A stretch of 64,000 nt of DNA from Niastella koreensis GR20-10 (GTDB lineage: Bacteria > Bacteroidota > Bacteroidia > Chitinophagales > Chitinophagaceae). The notes beneath the pieces are model-generated. The model worked only from the letters and a program-made list of their open reading frames with translations. It did no database searches and had not been told where the DNA came from. Of this stretch, positions 8,102-17,689 are shown in pieces. The stretch is from the NCBI RefSeq assembly GCF_000246855.1, contig NC_016609.1:7452744-7516743 (forward strand). Direction: 5' to 3'. The translations under genes were made by a program, and so were the position numbers. Numbering within the stretch: position 1 is the stretch's first letter; the number at the start of each line of letters is the position of its first letter.

Positions 8102-8752
8102 ATGAAGTTTTATTCATGGCTTATACGTTACCGCCTATACCTGGGTCTGGCGCTGATAGCTGTGGGCGTACTGGCCAATGTCTACAGTGGTTTCTGGCCC
8201 GCCTTCCCCGCCTATTTAATCGGCCTGATCCTTATTGCCGGTCACTTTTTTATTGGCCCCCTTCGCCTTATTCAGGAACATATGGAGGCCGGCGATCTCG
8301 ATGGCGCCAAACGCGTACTCGCTTCTATTAAATATCCCAACCTGCTGTATAAACCCATCCGTTCTGCCTTCTTTACCTTTAAAGGTCAGCTGGCTATGAT
8401 GGAACAGGATTTTGATTCCGCAGAAAAAAACATGAAGAAAGGCCTCGATCTGGGCACGCCCATGAAAGAGGTAAAAGGCGCCAGCATGCTGCAAATGGGG
8501 ATGATAAGTTTACAAAAGAACGACTTTAAACAAGCTGAAAAATACATTCGCCAGGCCATCCGTGAAGGGTTACCTGATAAGGAAAATGAAGCAGCCGCCT
8601 ACCTGCAAATGTGTAATATCATGATGAACAAACGGGAGTTTCGTGCGGCAAAAGAGTTCTTCCGTAAGGCCAAGGCCCTGAAGCCTGCTACCGCAGAAAT
8701 TGTTAAGCAGATCAAAGAATTGGAAAAACATATTCCCCGCCTGCCGGGGTAA
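8102..8752 (+). CDS. Membrane-anchored TPR protein
   Basis: 216 aa. Two N-terminal transmembrane helices (about 12-29 and 31-52) leave the rest in the cytoplasm. The region from about 60 to 210 consists of tetratricopeptide-like helical pairs (FDSAEKNMKKGLDLG, FKQAEKYIRQAIREG, FRAAKEFFRKAKALKP). Such proteins act as scaffolds; no partner is indicated by the context. It is transcribed alone from its own promoter and closed by the shared terminator at 8778. Confidence 0.8.
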   Translation: MKFYSWLIRYRLYLGLALIAVGVLANVYSGFWPAFPAYLIGLILIAGHFFIGPLRLIQEHMEAGDLDGAKRVLASIKYPNLLYKPIRSAFFTFKGQLAMMEQDFDSAEKNMKKGLDLGTPMKEVKGASMLQMGMISLQKNDFKQAEKYIRQAIREGLPDKENEAAAYLQMCNIMMNKREFRAAKEFFRKAKALKPATAEIVKQIKELEKHIPRLPG

Positions 8753-8777
8753 TCCCAACGCTCAGTCGGGATGAAGT

Positions 8778-8826
8778 AAAAAATCGGAGGTAAGAAGGTT
8801 AAAAAACTTCGGATCTCCGATTTTTT
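8778..8826. terminator. Bidirectional terminator between convergent genes
   Basis: AAATCGGAG (8781-8789) and CTCCGATTT (8815-8823) flanked by an A-run and a T-run, so it can serve the TPR gene (+) and the kinase remnant (-). Confidence 0.8.
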
Positions 8827-10450
8827 TATAGATTAAAATCGTGTTTTAATTGCATCATACAGGCCTCCAGCACAGTATTAACTTCCAGTACCTGTGCGGG
8901 TAATTTATCCAGCCCTTCGCCTTTCTTGCCATTGGTTTCAATGGCCCGCACTACGTCTTTTATTTTGGTAATGCCCATACTGTCAATCGTTGCTTTTAAC
9001 TTATGCGCCAGTTTGCTTGCATTCACCCAATTCTGTTGCTCTGTTTCTTTTTGAAGCTCGGCCATCGATGGCGGCACCGTTTCTAAAAATAGTTGCACCA
9101 TCTTTTTAACAAACCCTGTATCGCCGCCCGAAATGGTTTGCACCATATTCAGATCGTACAACTTCTCCTCTGTTCCCATATCGGATGTGTTTGATTCGTT
9201 CATAAGTTTAGTTGCTGATGCGCCTGCACCGGTTTTTAAATTATTGGAGATCACCATGAACAGCTTTTGCTCATTGAATGGTTTTGGCAGAAAATCGTTC
9301 ATCCCTGCCGCCAGGTATTTTTCACTATCGCCTTTTAATGCATTGGCAGTAAGCGCCACAATGGGTATGGCCGCTTTAACCGGATCGCTCAACTGCCTGA
9401 TGGCCCTTGTGGCTTCTATTCCATCCATTTCGGGCATTTGTATATCCATCAGCACCAGGTCGTACTTATTCTTTTGTACCATGGCCACAGCTTCCCGGCC
9501 GTTGTTTACAACGTCTACGGTAAAGCCCCACGACTCCATAATATGCCTGACCAGGTATTGATTCAGCTCCACATCTTCGGCCACCAGAACATACCTGTTG
9601 CCCAGGCTTTGATAATTCAGGTCTTGTGCCACGGTTGACTGATTGAGTTTAGATGAACTAATTGCAAAGGGTAATTCAAAGCTAAAGCATGAACCTTTCC
9701 CTGCTTCACTATCCACTTTTAATTCGCCGCCCATCATGCTTATCAATTCCCGGCAGATGCTTAATCCCAAACCGGTTCCTCCATGTGTGCGGGTAATGGC
9801 TACATGCGCCTGCATAAACGGCTCAAAAATCAATCCCAACTGACTTTCGCTTATGCCAATTCCGGTATCTTTTACAATAAAAGCTATCCGGGCTTCATCA
9901 CCTTTTTTATTTAGTAAACGGGTTTCAATGGTTACGTTGCCTGTTTCGGTAAACTTAAGGGCGTTGTTAATCAGGTTGTTCATTACCTGGCTTAACCGGT
10001 ACGGATCACCCAACACAATCAGGTCTTCACCCAGAAAATTGTCATATACCAACCCAATACCTTTTTCCTCGGCTTTATAAAGAAACGACTGTAAACAAAG
10101 CTCAATGCGATCGGCCAACGAAAATACTACATGTTCAAACTGCAGCTTGCCTAAAATAATCTTTTCAAGATCGAGCACATCGTTCACAAGTAATAACAGA
10201 TTATTGGCTGAATTCTGAATTAATCGCAAATAATTCTGCTGTTGTTCATTTAAATTGGTTTTTGCCAGCAAACCTGCAATACCTAACACCCCGTTCATGG
10301 GTGTTCGTATTTTGTATGTACTCCTCTGCCCGTTTTTGCTCACTTACATCAATGCCATATACAATGCAGAACTTTACCTGCTCCTGCTCATCCAATACCG
10401 GTTGTATATGTCTGATGTGATTTTTTCAACGGTTTCATAGAACGGCCCCG
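8826..10450 (-). pseudogene. Hybrid histidine kinase, sensor and phospho-His region deleted
   Basis: The open part (GTG at 10343, 505 aa) starts inside the H-box: KIRTPMNGVLG remains, but the SHE containing the phospho-accepting His is gone. Intact parts follow: ATP-binding domain (N-box MNNLINNALKFT, DTGIGI, GGTGLGLSI), a receiver (LVLMDIQMPEMDG, phospho-Asp near 293) and an HPt domain (AHKLKATIDSMG, near 452). Upstream, 10344-10450 still encodes the end of a PAS domain in two other frames (RTGPFYETVEK, then HIRHIQPVLDEQEQV...IDVSEQKRAEE), showing a frameshift plus a deletion. The remnant begins at the stop codon of the response regulator. If translated, it could not autophosphorylate; the receiver-HPt part might still relay phosphate. 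Confidence 0.82.
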
Positions 10451-10453
10451 TTC

Positions 10454-11815
10454 TTACCGGGCGTTTAACTCTCCTGCCTGTATCATGCGGTAAATGGTTG
10501 ACTTACCTATATCCAGCTTTTTCGCTACCAGTAATACGTCTTTGTCGTATTTGTCGAGATAGTGTTGTATGATCTGTAATTCAAATTCTTTCAGGGTCCT
10601 GTCTTTATTCATCAGGTCGTTTACCGAAGAACTGGAATTAAGAGTGATGTGCTCGGGTAAAATAGTATCTCCATCGGCCATTACTACCGACAGCTCAATT
10701 ACCGATCGCAATTCACGCACATTACCGGGGAATGCATGGTGCAATAATCTTTGCTGCGCTTCGGGCGACAGTAATTTTTTATCGGTATTGTTCTCTTTGC
10801 AGAACTGGTCCATAAAATGCTTGGCCAGGATAACAATATCGTTTCCACGCTCGCGCAATGGCGGTATCTGTATTGGCAATCCTATTAAACGGTAATACAG
10901 GTCTTCTCTGAATCTTCTGGCCTGTACCTCTTCCAACAGGTTTTTATGGGTAGCAACAATGATGCGCACATTTATCGGTACTACTTCATTTCCCCCAACG
11001 CGGGTTATTTCCCGCTCCTGTAACACACGCAGCAATTTAGCCTGCAGGTTAATGTCCAGTTCGCCAATTTCATCTAAAAAAAGCGTACCATTATGCGCTT
11101 CTTCAAATTTACCAATGCGGCGTGTAATGGCGCCCGTGAATGCTCCTTTTTCATGCCCAAACAATTCACTTTCTATCAGTTCACGGGGAATAGCCGCCAC
11201 ATTCACGGCAACAAAGGGCTTCTTGCTTTTGTCGGAATTATAGTGAATAGCACGCGCCACCATTTCCTTTCCAGTACCGGTTTCGCCGGTAACGGAAACA
11301 GTTATATTGGTTTTACAGGCCTTTTCTATTAAGCTGAACACTTTCTCAAATACCGGGCTTTTACCTATCAGGTATTTGGAGTAGTCGTACTTCTTTCCAA
11401 CCTGTTCTTTTAAATGCTCTACTTCTTTTCGCAGGCCGTCAATTTCCTTCAAATGCAACAGGGTGTTCCACAAACGGTCTTTGGCGTCATCGTCTTTTAC
11501 AATGTAATCGAAAGCACCGTTCTTAATAAGGTTGATGGCGGTTTTGATATCCTCCTGCCCCGAAATGACGATCACCTGGATGCCAGGATCGACTTCCTTG
11601 ATCTTTTTCAGCACTTCACTGCCATCCATATCGGGCATGGAATAATCGAGCGTAACAACGTCAGGCCGCTCATGCAGGTGATTGAAAAAATCCTTGCAAT
11701 TGTGATAACGTTTAACCTCATAGTCGGGGTTAAGCGCCAGGTAGTGCTGCAACATGGAGCCATACCATACATCGTCTTCAAGGATAAATATTTTTAAAGG
11801 GTGTTGGTTTTTCAT
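10454..11815 (-). CDS. NtrC-family sigma-54-dependent response regulator
   Basis: 453 aa. A receiver domain (1-120; acidic pocket LEDD, phospho-acceptor D57 in VVTLDYSMPDMDG) is followed by a AAA+ sigma-54 activator domain with Walker A GETGTGKE, GAFTGA (the sigma-54 contact loop), Walker B GTLFLDEIGEL and an arginine-finger region. A FIS-type helix-turn-helix is at the C-terminus (VAKKLDIGKSTIYRMIQ). It should activate sigma-54 promoters when phosphorylated. Its probable partner, the kinase immediately downstream, is broken, so the regulator may now be orphaned, cross-talk, or depend on another kinase. No clear -24/-12 site was seen nearby. Confidence 0.93.
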   Translation of the reverse strand: MKNQHPLKIFILEDDVWYGSMLQHYLALNPDYEVKRYHNCKDFFNHLHERPDVVTLDYSMPDMDGSEVLKKIKEVDPGIQVIVISGQEDIKTAINLIKNGAFDYIVKDDDAKDRLWNTLLHLKEIDGLRKEVEHLKEQVGKKYDYSKYLIGKSPVFEKVFSLIEKACKTNITVSVTGETGTGKEMVARAIHYNSDKSKKPFVAVNVAAIPRELIESELFGHEKGAFTGAITRRIGKFEEAHNGTLFLDEIGELDINLQAKLLRVLQEREITRVGGNEVVPINVRIIVATHKNLLEEVQARRFREDLYYRLIGLPIQIPPLRERGNDIVILAKHFMDQFCKENNTDKKLLSPEAQQRLLHHAFPGNVRELRSVIELSVVMADGDTILPEHITLNSSSSVNDLMNKDRTLKEFELQIIQHYLDKYDKDVLLVAKKLDIGKSTIYRMIQAGELNAR

Positions 11816-12113
11816 TATGGTGAAAATCTGTAATATTAGAAACGTCGGAAATTTGATTTTATTCCCAAAAAAAGAACGATTCCCCTTACGAAACCCCTAT
11901 TTCTTTTTGCCGCATAAGCTACTTATTATCAGGTACTAATTGTTTCTCCTTAGTGGAAATGGGCGTATCCGATACACGAAAATGCAGTAAAATCCGGAAA
12001 AAGCAGTCTATTTGGTCACGCAACCGCTAAATTTTTGTGCACATTTAGCAGCTGATTTTTGAACATCCGGCGGTTTACATATTAGGCCCCTGTAGTATCT
12101 GTTGACCGTTCGT
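11816..12113. other. Divergent intergenic region
   Basis: About 300 bp between the response regulator (-) and the helicase (+). Beyond the -7 box at 12114, I see no repeat, RNA or additional ORF that I can support. Confidence 0.5.
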
Positions 12114-12121
12114 TATCTTTG
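12114..12121 (+). promoter_or_regulatory. -7 box (TATCTTTG) 4 nt before the helicase ATG
   Basis: A perfect TAnnTTTG element ends at 12121 and ATG begins at 12126. A transcript started from it would have almost no leader. No good -33 TTTG at 17-20 bp spacing is visible. Confidence 0.5.
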
Positions 12122-12125
12122 TTTA

Positions 12126-15100
12126 ATGAGCGTGAACCGGGAGCGCCTTAATCAGAGATTTGTTGAAGAATACCAGAAGCTGAACCCTCAGCAAAGACTT
12201 GCTGTCGATACTATTGAAGGCCCCGTTATGGTTATTGCCGGGCCGGGCACCGGTAAAACCCAGATCCTCGCCAGCCGAATAGGCAAAATACTGCTGGATA
12301 CCGACTCACAACCACAGAACATCCTTTGTTTAACGTATACCGATGCGGGTGTGGTGGCCATGCGCCGGCGCTTGTCGCAGTTTATTGGGCCCGATGCCTA
12401 CCGCGTTAACATTTATACTTTTCATGCTTTTTGTAACGATATCATCCAGGAAAACCTGTCGCTTTTTGAAAAAACAGCGCTGGACCCTATTTCTGACCTG
12501 GAAAGAATTGAGTTGTTCAAAAACCTGATCGATACTTTTCCTAAAAACCACGCCCTCAAACGCTACCGGGGCGATGTATACTACGAAATACATAACCTGC
12601 AATCGCTTTTCAGTACTATGAAACGCGAAGGCTGGACACCCGCTTTTATCAACGAACGCATCGACGCCTGGCTGGCCGACCTGCCTACCAGGGATGAATT
12701 CGTTTACAAACGGGCCTACAAAGGTTTCAAAGCCGGCGATCTGAAGAAGGATAAGTTTGAGGAAGAAAAAGAGAAGATGGAAAAGTTGCGGGCAGCAGTA
12801 AATGAATTCGACCGTTTTCAAAAACTGATGCGCGACCGCAACCGGTACGACTTTGACGACATGATCAACTGGGTTATCAAGGCTTTTGAAGAAAACCCGG
12901 CCCTGCTGAACCGTTACCAGGAACAATTCCTGTACATCCTGGTGGATGAATTTCAGGACACCAGCGGTACACAAAACCAGCTGGTAAAGCTGTTGATCAG
13001 CTTTTGGGAAACACCCAACGTATTTGTGGTTGGCGACGATGACCAGAGTATTTACCGCTTTCAGGGCGCCAACGTGGAGAACATGTTACAGTTTTTCAAC
13101 TCCTACCGCGAAAGCCTGCTCACCGTGGTTCTCACCAATAATTACCGGTCGGCCCAGCCTATTCTCGATGTTTCCATGACACTCATCAACAACAACCAGG
13201 AGCGGTTGGTGACACAAATTGAAGGCCTAAGCAAAAATTTGAAATCATCGCATCCACGCTTCTTTGCACTGGAGCCTACGGATGCCATTCCCGCAATAAA
13301 AGAATATGAAACCCAGCGGCACGAAATGGTGGATATAACCCTGCAGGTGCAGGAGTTATTGGACCAGGGCATACAACCTGGCAAAATCAGCATCATTTAC
13401 CGCGAAAACAGATATGGTGAGGAACTGGGCCAGTATTTCAAAACCCTGAATATCCCGGTTTACAGCAAACGTCACTTGAATTTATTGACGGAACCATTTG
13501 CCAAAAAGATCATTCTGCTCATCAAATACATCGCCGCCGAACATGATATTCCTTATGGCGGTGATGAAATGTTGTTTGAGATCCTGCATTTTGACTGGTT
13601 CAACATTCCGCCCATTGAAATTGCCAAGCTGAGCATAGAAGTGGCCGACAGGGCGTTTGGTAAAGACAAAACCTCGTTGCGCCGCCTGCTGTACGACAAG
13701 GGTAACACGCCGCCTGCCGATCTGTTCAGCAGAGGCCTGCACCCGGGTTTACTACAGGCTACCAAAGCAATGGAACGGCTTATATCATCAGTACCCAATG
13801 TTACCTTACAGGTACTGGTTGAAAGTATCATTCGCCGTACAGGTTTGCTGAACATCATTATGCAAAGTCCCGAAAAAGCGTGGATGATGCAGGTGTTAAC
13901 CGCCCTGTTCGATTTTATAAAAGAAGAAACGCACCGCAATCCTTTACTGCAGCTGACCGACCTGGTGGAGATCTTCGACCTAATGGAAAAAGAAGGGTTG
14001 ACATTGCCGCTGGTTCAGGTTAGCGGTAATGATAAAGGTGTGAACCTGTTAACCGCTCACGGTTCAAAAGGACTGGAATTTGAATATGTGTTTATTGCAG
14101 GCGTCAATGCCTCCTCCTGGGAAAAGAAGCGTAAGCCTGGTGGTGGTTACAAAATTCCCGAGAACGTATTCTTAAGCCAGGCCAATGGCTCCGCAGTAAA
14201 CGAAGCAGGCAAAAGCGATAAGGATATTGAGGAACTGCGCCGGCTTTTTTACGTGGCGCTTACCCGTGCCGAACAACACTTATTCATTTCGTACTGCCGG
14301 TATAAAAACGATGGTAAGGAACTGGAACCCTCCATGTTCCTTGCAGAAATACAGGAACAACACCAGTTGCCTGTTGAAAAGGTATTCATCAGCGATGAAG
14401 AATTAACTGAGTTTCAGATAGTACAATTCGGGGAAACAGAAGCGCCCGAAATCGGCCGCATAGAAGAGGATTTTATCACTGCCCTGCTCGACAGGTTTGT
14501 GATGAACGTAACTGCATTGAACAATTATTTAAAATGTCCGCTCGAGTTTTATTTCAAAAACCTGCTGCGCATCCCGTCACCCAAAAATGAGGCTACCGAA
14601 TTTGGTTCGGCCATTCACCATGCACTGCAACGGTTCTTTGAAAAAATGAAGGAAAACAACAATGTGTTCCCGGGCAAGATCGAGTTTGTGGATGATTTTA
14701 GCTGGTACATGCATCGCCATCGCGAAAACTTTACCCGCGAACAGTTTGAACGCCGCCTTGAATACGGGCATGAAGTACTGAGCAATTATTACGATAAATA
14801 CATTTTCACCTGGAACCGGATCGTTACGGTTGAAAGGAATATCCGCAATGTGGTAGTGAATGGGGTTCAGCTTAAGGGTAAGCTTGACAAACTGGAGTTT
14901 GACGGCAAACAGGTGAACATTGTGGACTATAAAACCGGCGACCCGGATAAAGCAAGGGCCAAACTACAGCCACCCAGCGAAAAAGACCCCAATGGCGGTG
15001 ATTACTGGCGCCAGGCCGTGTTTTATAAAATTCTGGTAGATAACTACGAAAGCCGCGACTGGCAGGTTATCAGTACCGAATTTGACTTTATTGAACCTGA

Positions 15101-15311
15101 TAAAAAGAAAGTATACCGCAAGGAAAAAGTAGTTATAAAACCATCTGATATTACCACCGTTTCCCAGCAAATTGTGCAGGTATGGGAAAAGATCCAGAAC
15201 CGGGAGTTTTATATTGGCTGCGGCAAAGACGACTGCCACTGGTGCAATTTTGTTAAAACCAATAAGATGGCAATCGCTTTACATGATCTCACTTCTGAGG
15301 AAGAAGCCTGA
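12126..15311 (+). CDS. UvrD/RecB-like helicase-nuclease (AddA/RecB type)
   Basis: 1061 aa. Superfamily 1A helicase motifs: Q-motif LNPQQRLAV, Walker A AGPGTGKT (about 45), Ia LCLTYTDAG, II VDEFQDTSG, III VVGDDDQSIYRFQGA, IV NNYRS, V LTAHGSKGLEFEYVFI, VI LFYVALTRAEQHL. The C-terminus carries a RecB/Cas4-type PD-(D/E)XK nuclease (FGSAIHHALQRFFE, GKLDKLEFDGKQVNIVDYKTG). It is bracketed by cysteines (NYLKCPLEF; CGKDDCHWC) that probably bind a 4Fe-4S cluster, as in AddB. It likely unwinds and resects DNA in repair. ATG 12126 is chosen over an in-frame TTG at 12102 because of the -7 box between them. Confidence 0.92.
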   Translation: MSVNRERLNQRFVEEYQKLNPQQRLAVDTIEGPVMVIAGPGTGKTQILASRIGKILLDTDSQPQNILCLTYTDAGVVAMRRRLSQFIGPDAYRVNIYTFHAFCNDIIQENLSLFEKTALDPISDLERIELFKNLIDTFPKNHALKRYRGDVYYEIHNLQSLFSTMKREGWTPAFINERIDAWLADLPTRDEFVYKRAYKGFKAGDLKKDKFEEEKEKMEKLRAAVNEFDRFQKLMRDRNRYDFDDMINWVIKAFEENPALLNRYQEQFLYILVDEFQDTSGTQNQLVKLLISFWETPNVFVVGDDDQSIYRFQGANVENMLQFFNSYRESLLTVVLTNNYRSAQPILDVSMTLINNNQERLVTQIEGLSKNLKSSHPRFFALEPTDAIPAIKEYETQRHEMVDITLQVQELLDQGIQPGKISIIYRENRYGEELGQYFKTLNIPVYSKRHLNLLTEPFAKKIILLIKYIAAEHDIPYGGDEMLFEILHFDWFNIPPIEIAKLSIEVADRAFGKDKTSLRRLLYDKGNTPPADLFSRGLHPGLLQATKAMERLISSVPNVTLQVLVESIIRRTGLLNIIMQSPEKAWMMQVLTALFDFIKEETHRNPLLQLTDLVEIFDLMEKEGLTLPLVQVSGNDKGVNLLTAHGSKGLEFEYVFIAGVNASSWEKKRKPGGGYKIPENVFLSQANGSAVNEAGKSDKDIEELRRLFYVALTRAEQHLFISYCRYKNDGKELEPSMFLAEIQEQHQLPVEKVFISDEELTEFQIVQFGETEAPEIGRIEEDFITALLDRFVMNVTALNNYLKCPLEFYFKNLLRIPSPKNEATEFGSAIHHALQRFFEKMKENNNVFPGKIEFVDDFSWYMHRHRENFTREQFERRLEYGHEVLSNYYDKYIFTWNRIVTVERNIRNVVVNGVQLKGKLDKLEFDGKQVNIVDYKTGDPDKARAKLQPPSEKDPNGGDYWRQAVFYKILVDNYESRDWQVISTEFDFIEPDKKKVYRKEKVVIKPSDITTVSQQIVQVWEKIQNREFYIGCGKDDCHWCNFVKTNKMAIALHDLTSEEEA

Positions 15312-15394
15312 TTAGTTACCAGGTATCCGTTTCACCCCGATTTAACGGATTTTGAAGCAACAGTTGTCAATAAAGGGCTTAAGTTTGCGGCCTT

Positions 15395-16852
15395 ATGAAG
15401 TATGCTTCCTTACTAAAAATAGTTTCGCCATTTCTTTTAATCCTTGCGCTGCTTCCGAGTACCCTGGTGCAAACAGGTTGCGCCAATATTATTCCCCCTA
15501 CCGGCGGCCCCCGCGACTCCCTGCCTCCCAAACTGGTGACCGTTAATCCCCACGATTCTTCCCGCAACTTCAATGGTAAAAAGATCGTGATGGAGTTCAA
15601 CGAGTTCGTTCAGCTGGATAACGTGCAGGAAAACCTGCTGGTATCGCCGGTACCCAAGATCAACCCCATCGTTGACTCCAAATTGCGTACGGTAACCGTA
15701 ACCATTAAAGATACCCTGCAGCCCAACACTACTTATACCATCGACTTTGGCAAAGCCATAAAAGATATAAACGAGGGAAATGTGCTGAAAGATTTCAAGT
15801 ACCTGTTCACTACAGGCGACCACCTCGATTCATTATCGGTTACCGGTAAAGTAATAGTAGCCGAAACCGGTAAAACCGATTCTACCCTCATTGTAATGCT
15901 TCACAGAAACGGGGACGATTCGGCCGTTATAAAAGAAAAACCCCGGTATGTTGCCCGGGTAGATGCTAATGGAAACTACGCTTTCAAAAACCTGCCTGCC
16001 GATTCATTTTCTTTATATGCCCTGAAAGATGAAGGCGGTCAGCGCCGGTACCTCAGCAACAGCCAGCTGTTTGCGTTTGCCGATGAACGGGTAATGCCCG
16101 GTTTATCGCCCAAACCAATAACCCTGTATGCTTATACCGAAAAAGATGACACTTCTGCAACTAAAACAAAGGCCAACAAGCCGGCTCCACCGGCAGCCAG
16201 GCCTGCTGCCAAACCAGCAAACGGTAAAAAATCTGATAAGCCTGTCCACCTGCAAATTGAAACCAACCTTACCGGGAATGACCTGGACCTGTTAAGCCAG
16301 CTTGAATTAAGGTTTGGCGCCCCGCTCAAAACTTTCGATAGCACCAAACTGATCCTGGCCAACGACAAGAATGAACCACTCAGTAATTATCGTTTTATAA
16401 GAGATACCAGCAATAAAAAGATTACCGTTTCCTATGCCTGGACGGAAAACACACCTTATAAACTCATTCTGGATAAAAGTTTTGCTACCGATAGTGCCGG
16501 CAACGATATTGGTAAAAATGATACCGTGAGCTTCCGCACCAAAAAACAAAGCGAGTATGGACTGGTACGCCTGCGGCTCATTAACCTCGACTTCAAGAAA
16601 AACCCGGTTTTACAGTTTGTTGTGAGCGACCAGGTAAAATTTGCCTACCCCATGACCGGCAAGGAGTTTAATGCCAAATTGTTCCCGCCTGGCGAGTACG
16701 ACCTGCGCATTTTATACGATGACAACAAGAATGGTATTTGGGACTCCGGGGCCTTTTTCAAGCACCGCCACCAACCTGAAAAAGTACTTCCCATAAGCCG
16801 TAAACTAACCGTTAAAGCCAACTGGGATAATATAATAGATATTACCCTGTAG
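15395..16852 (+). CDS. Ig-like (SbsA-type) domain lipoprotein
   Basis: 485 aa. Residues 1-28 form a signal peptide with a cysteine in LVQTGCANI, a somewhat degenerate lipobox. It is followed by PPTGGPRDSLPPKLVTVNPHDSSRNF, the usual start of a Bacteroidota Ig-like domain (about 35-125). A carboxypeptidase-regulatory-like beta domain (KVIVAETGKTDSTLIVMLHR...) and a low-complexity Pro/Ala/Lys linker (about 255-280) come next, then a second Ig-like region ending in an NKNGIWDSG turn. It should be an envelope lipoprotein; its function is unknown. The nearest downstream gene is recR, separated by repetitive DNA. Confidence 0.8.
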   Translation: MKYASLLKIVSPFLLILALLPSTLVQTGCANIIPPTGGPRDSLPPKLVTVNPHDSSRNFNGKKIVMEFNEFVQLDNVQENLLVSPVPKINPIVDSKLRTVTVTIKDTLQPNTTYTIDFGKAIKDINEGNVLKDFKYLFTTGDHLDSLSVTGKVIVAETGKTDSTLIVMLHRNGDDSAVIKEKPRYVARVDANGNYAFKNLPADSFSLYALKDEGGQRRYLSNSQLFAFADERVMPGLSPKPITLYAYTEKDDTSATKTKANKPAPPAARPAAKPANGKKSDKPVHLQIETNLTGNDLDLLSQLELRFGAPLKTFDSTKLILANDKNEPLSNYRFIRDTSNKKITVSYAWTENTPYKLILDKSFATDSAGNDIGKNDTVSFRTKKQSEYGLVRLRLINLDFKKNPVLQFVVSDQVKFAYPMTGKEFNAKLFPPGEYDLRILYDDNKNGIWDSGAFFKHRHQPEKVLPISRKLTVKANWDNIIDITL

Positions 16853-16855
16853 TAA

Positions 16856-16885
16856 TGTTGAATATCGAAGTAAATTCAAAGAAAT
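16856..16885 (+). repeat. Dispersed repeat copy A (TTGAATATCGAA type)
   Basis: TGTTGAATATCGAA followed by GAAGTAAATTCAAAGAAAT. The same two blocks recur with changes at 27324-27374, and a related palindromic form at 57488-57520. Confidence 0.5.
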
Positions 16886-16972
16886 TCGGCATTGGTATTC
16901 CTTTGTAAATCTGCGCGTTACGAGGATATAATCTTTTATCGAACCAAGAACCGGGAACTTGGAACTTCGGGT

Positions 16973-16980
16973 TATCTTTG
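16973..16980 (+). promoter_or_regulatory. -7 box (TATCTTTG) 4 nt before recR
   Basis: Perfect TAnnTTTG, then CAGT, then ATG at 16985. The region just upstream (16945-16968) is an accumulation of GAACC/GGAAC words, a repeat that may supply the rest of the promoter. Confidence 0.55.
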
Positions 16981-16984
16981 CAGT

Positions 16985-17602
16985 ATGGAATTCTCCTCGT
17001 CTTTGTTGGAAAGTGCGGTAAGTGAATTTGCCAAATTACCCGGTATTGGTAAAAAAACAGCCCTTCGGCTGGTGCTGCATTTATTAAAGCAGGACACCGG
17101 TAATGTGGAAGTATTTGGTGACGCCGTGCTTAAAATGCGCCGGGAAATAAAGTTTTGCGAGCGTTGTCACAACGTGTCCGACGCTACAACCTGCGCCATC
17201 TGCGCCAATCCGTTGCGCAAACAGGAGCTTATTTGTGTGGTGGAGAATATCCGGGATGTAATTGCTATTGAAAGCACCCAGCAGTTCAATGGCATATACC
17301 ATGTGCTGGGTGGCATTATTTCGCCCCTGGATGGTATTGGCCCCGATCAGCTTACTATTGACCCCCTTATACAACGCATAGCTAAAGAAAAGACGGAGGA
17401 ACTCATTTTTGCCCTCAACCCAAATATCCAGGGCGATACCACTATTTATTATATCCAGAAGAAGTTAACAGGAACACCTGTCAGAATAACAACTATTGCC
17501 CGGGGCATAGCCTTTGGCGGCGAGCTGGAATATGCCGATGAAATGACCCTTGCCCGCAGCATTACCAACCGCCTGCCGGTTGAAAAGTACGTTCAGCACT
17601 AG
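16985..17602 (+). CDS. recR: Recombination mediator RecR
   Basis: 205 aa, the normal length. Helix-hairpin-helix [20 protein letters not shown] at the N-terminus, a four-cysteine zinc motif ([16 protein letters not shown]), then a Toprim domain ([15 protein letters not shown]...). The C-terminus ([25 protein letters not shown]) is a standard RecR ending. With RecO and RecF it loads RecA at gaps. The frame is open 93 nt further upstream, but the -7 box and family length fix the start at 16985. Confidence 0.96.
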   Translation: MEFSSSLLESAVSEFAKLPGIGKKTALRLVLHLLKQDTGNVEVFGDAVLKMRREIKFCERCHNVSDATTCAICANPLRKQELICVVENIRDVIAIESTQQFNGIYHVLGGIISPLDGIGPDQLTIDPLIQRIAKEKTEELIFALNPNIQGDTTIYYIQKKLTGTPVRITTIARGIAFGGELEYADEMTLARSITNRLPVEKYVQH

Positions 17603-17653
17603 GTTTCAGCCTGCAAGGGCGCTATACGTTAATACTTAGCCAATAACAACAAG

Positions 17654-17684
17654 TTTGCTATTAACATAACAAGCTGTAAATTTG
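17654..17684 (+). promoter_or_regulatory. metH promoter
   Basis: TTTG at 17654-17657, a 19-bp spacer, TAAATTTG at 17677-17684. It predicts a leader of about 265 nt before metH. Confidence 0.7.
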
Positions 17685-17689
17685 CACCC

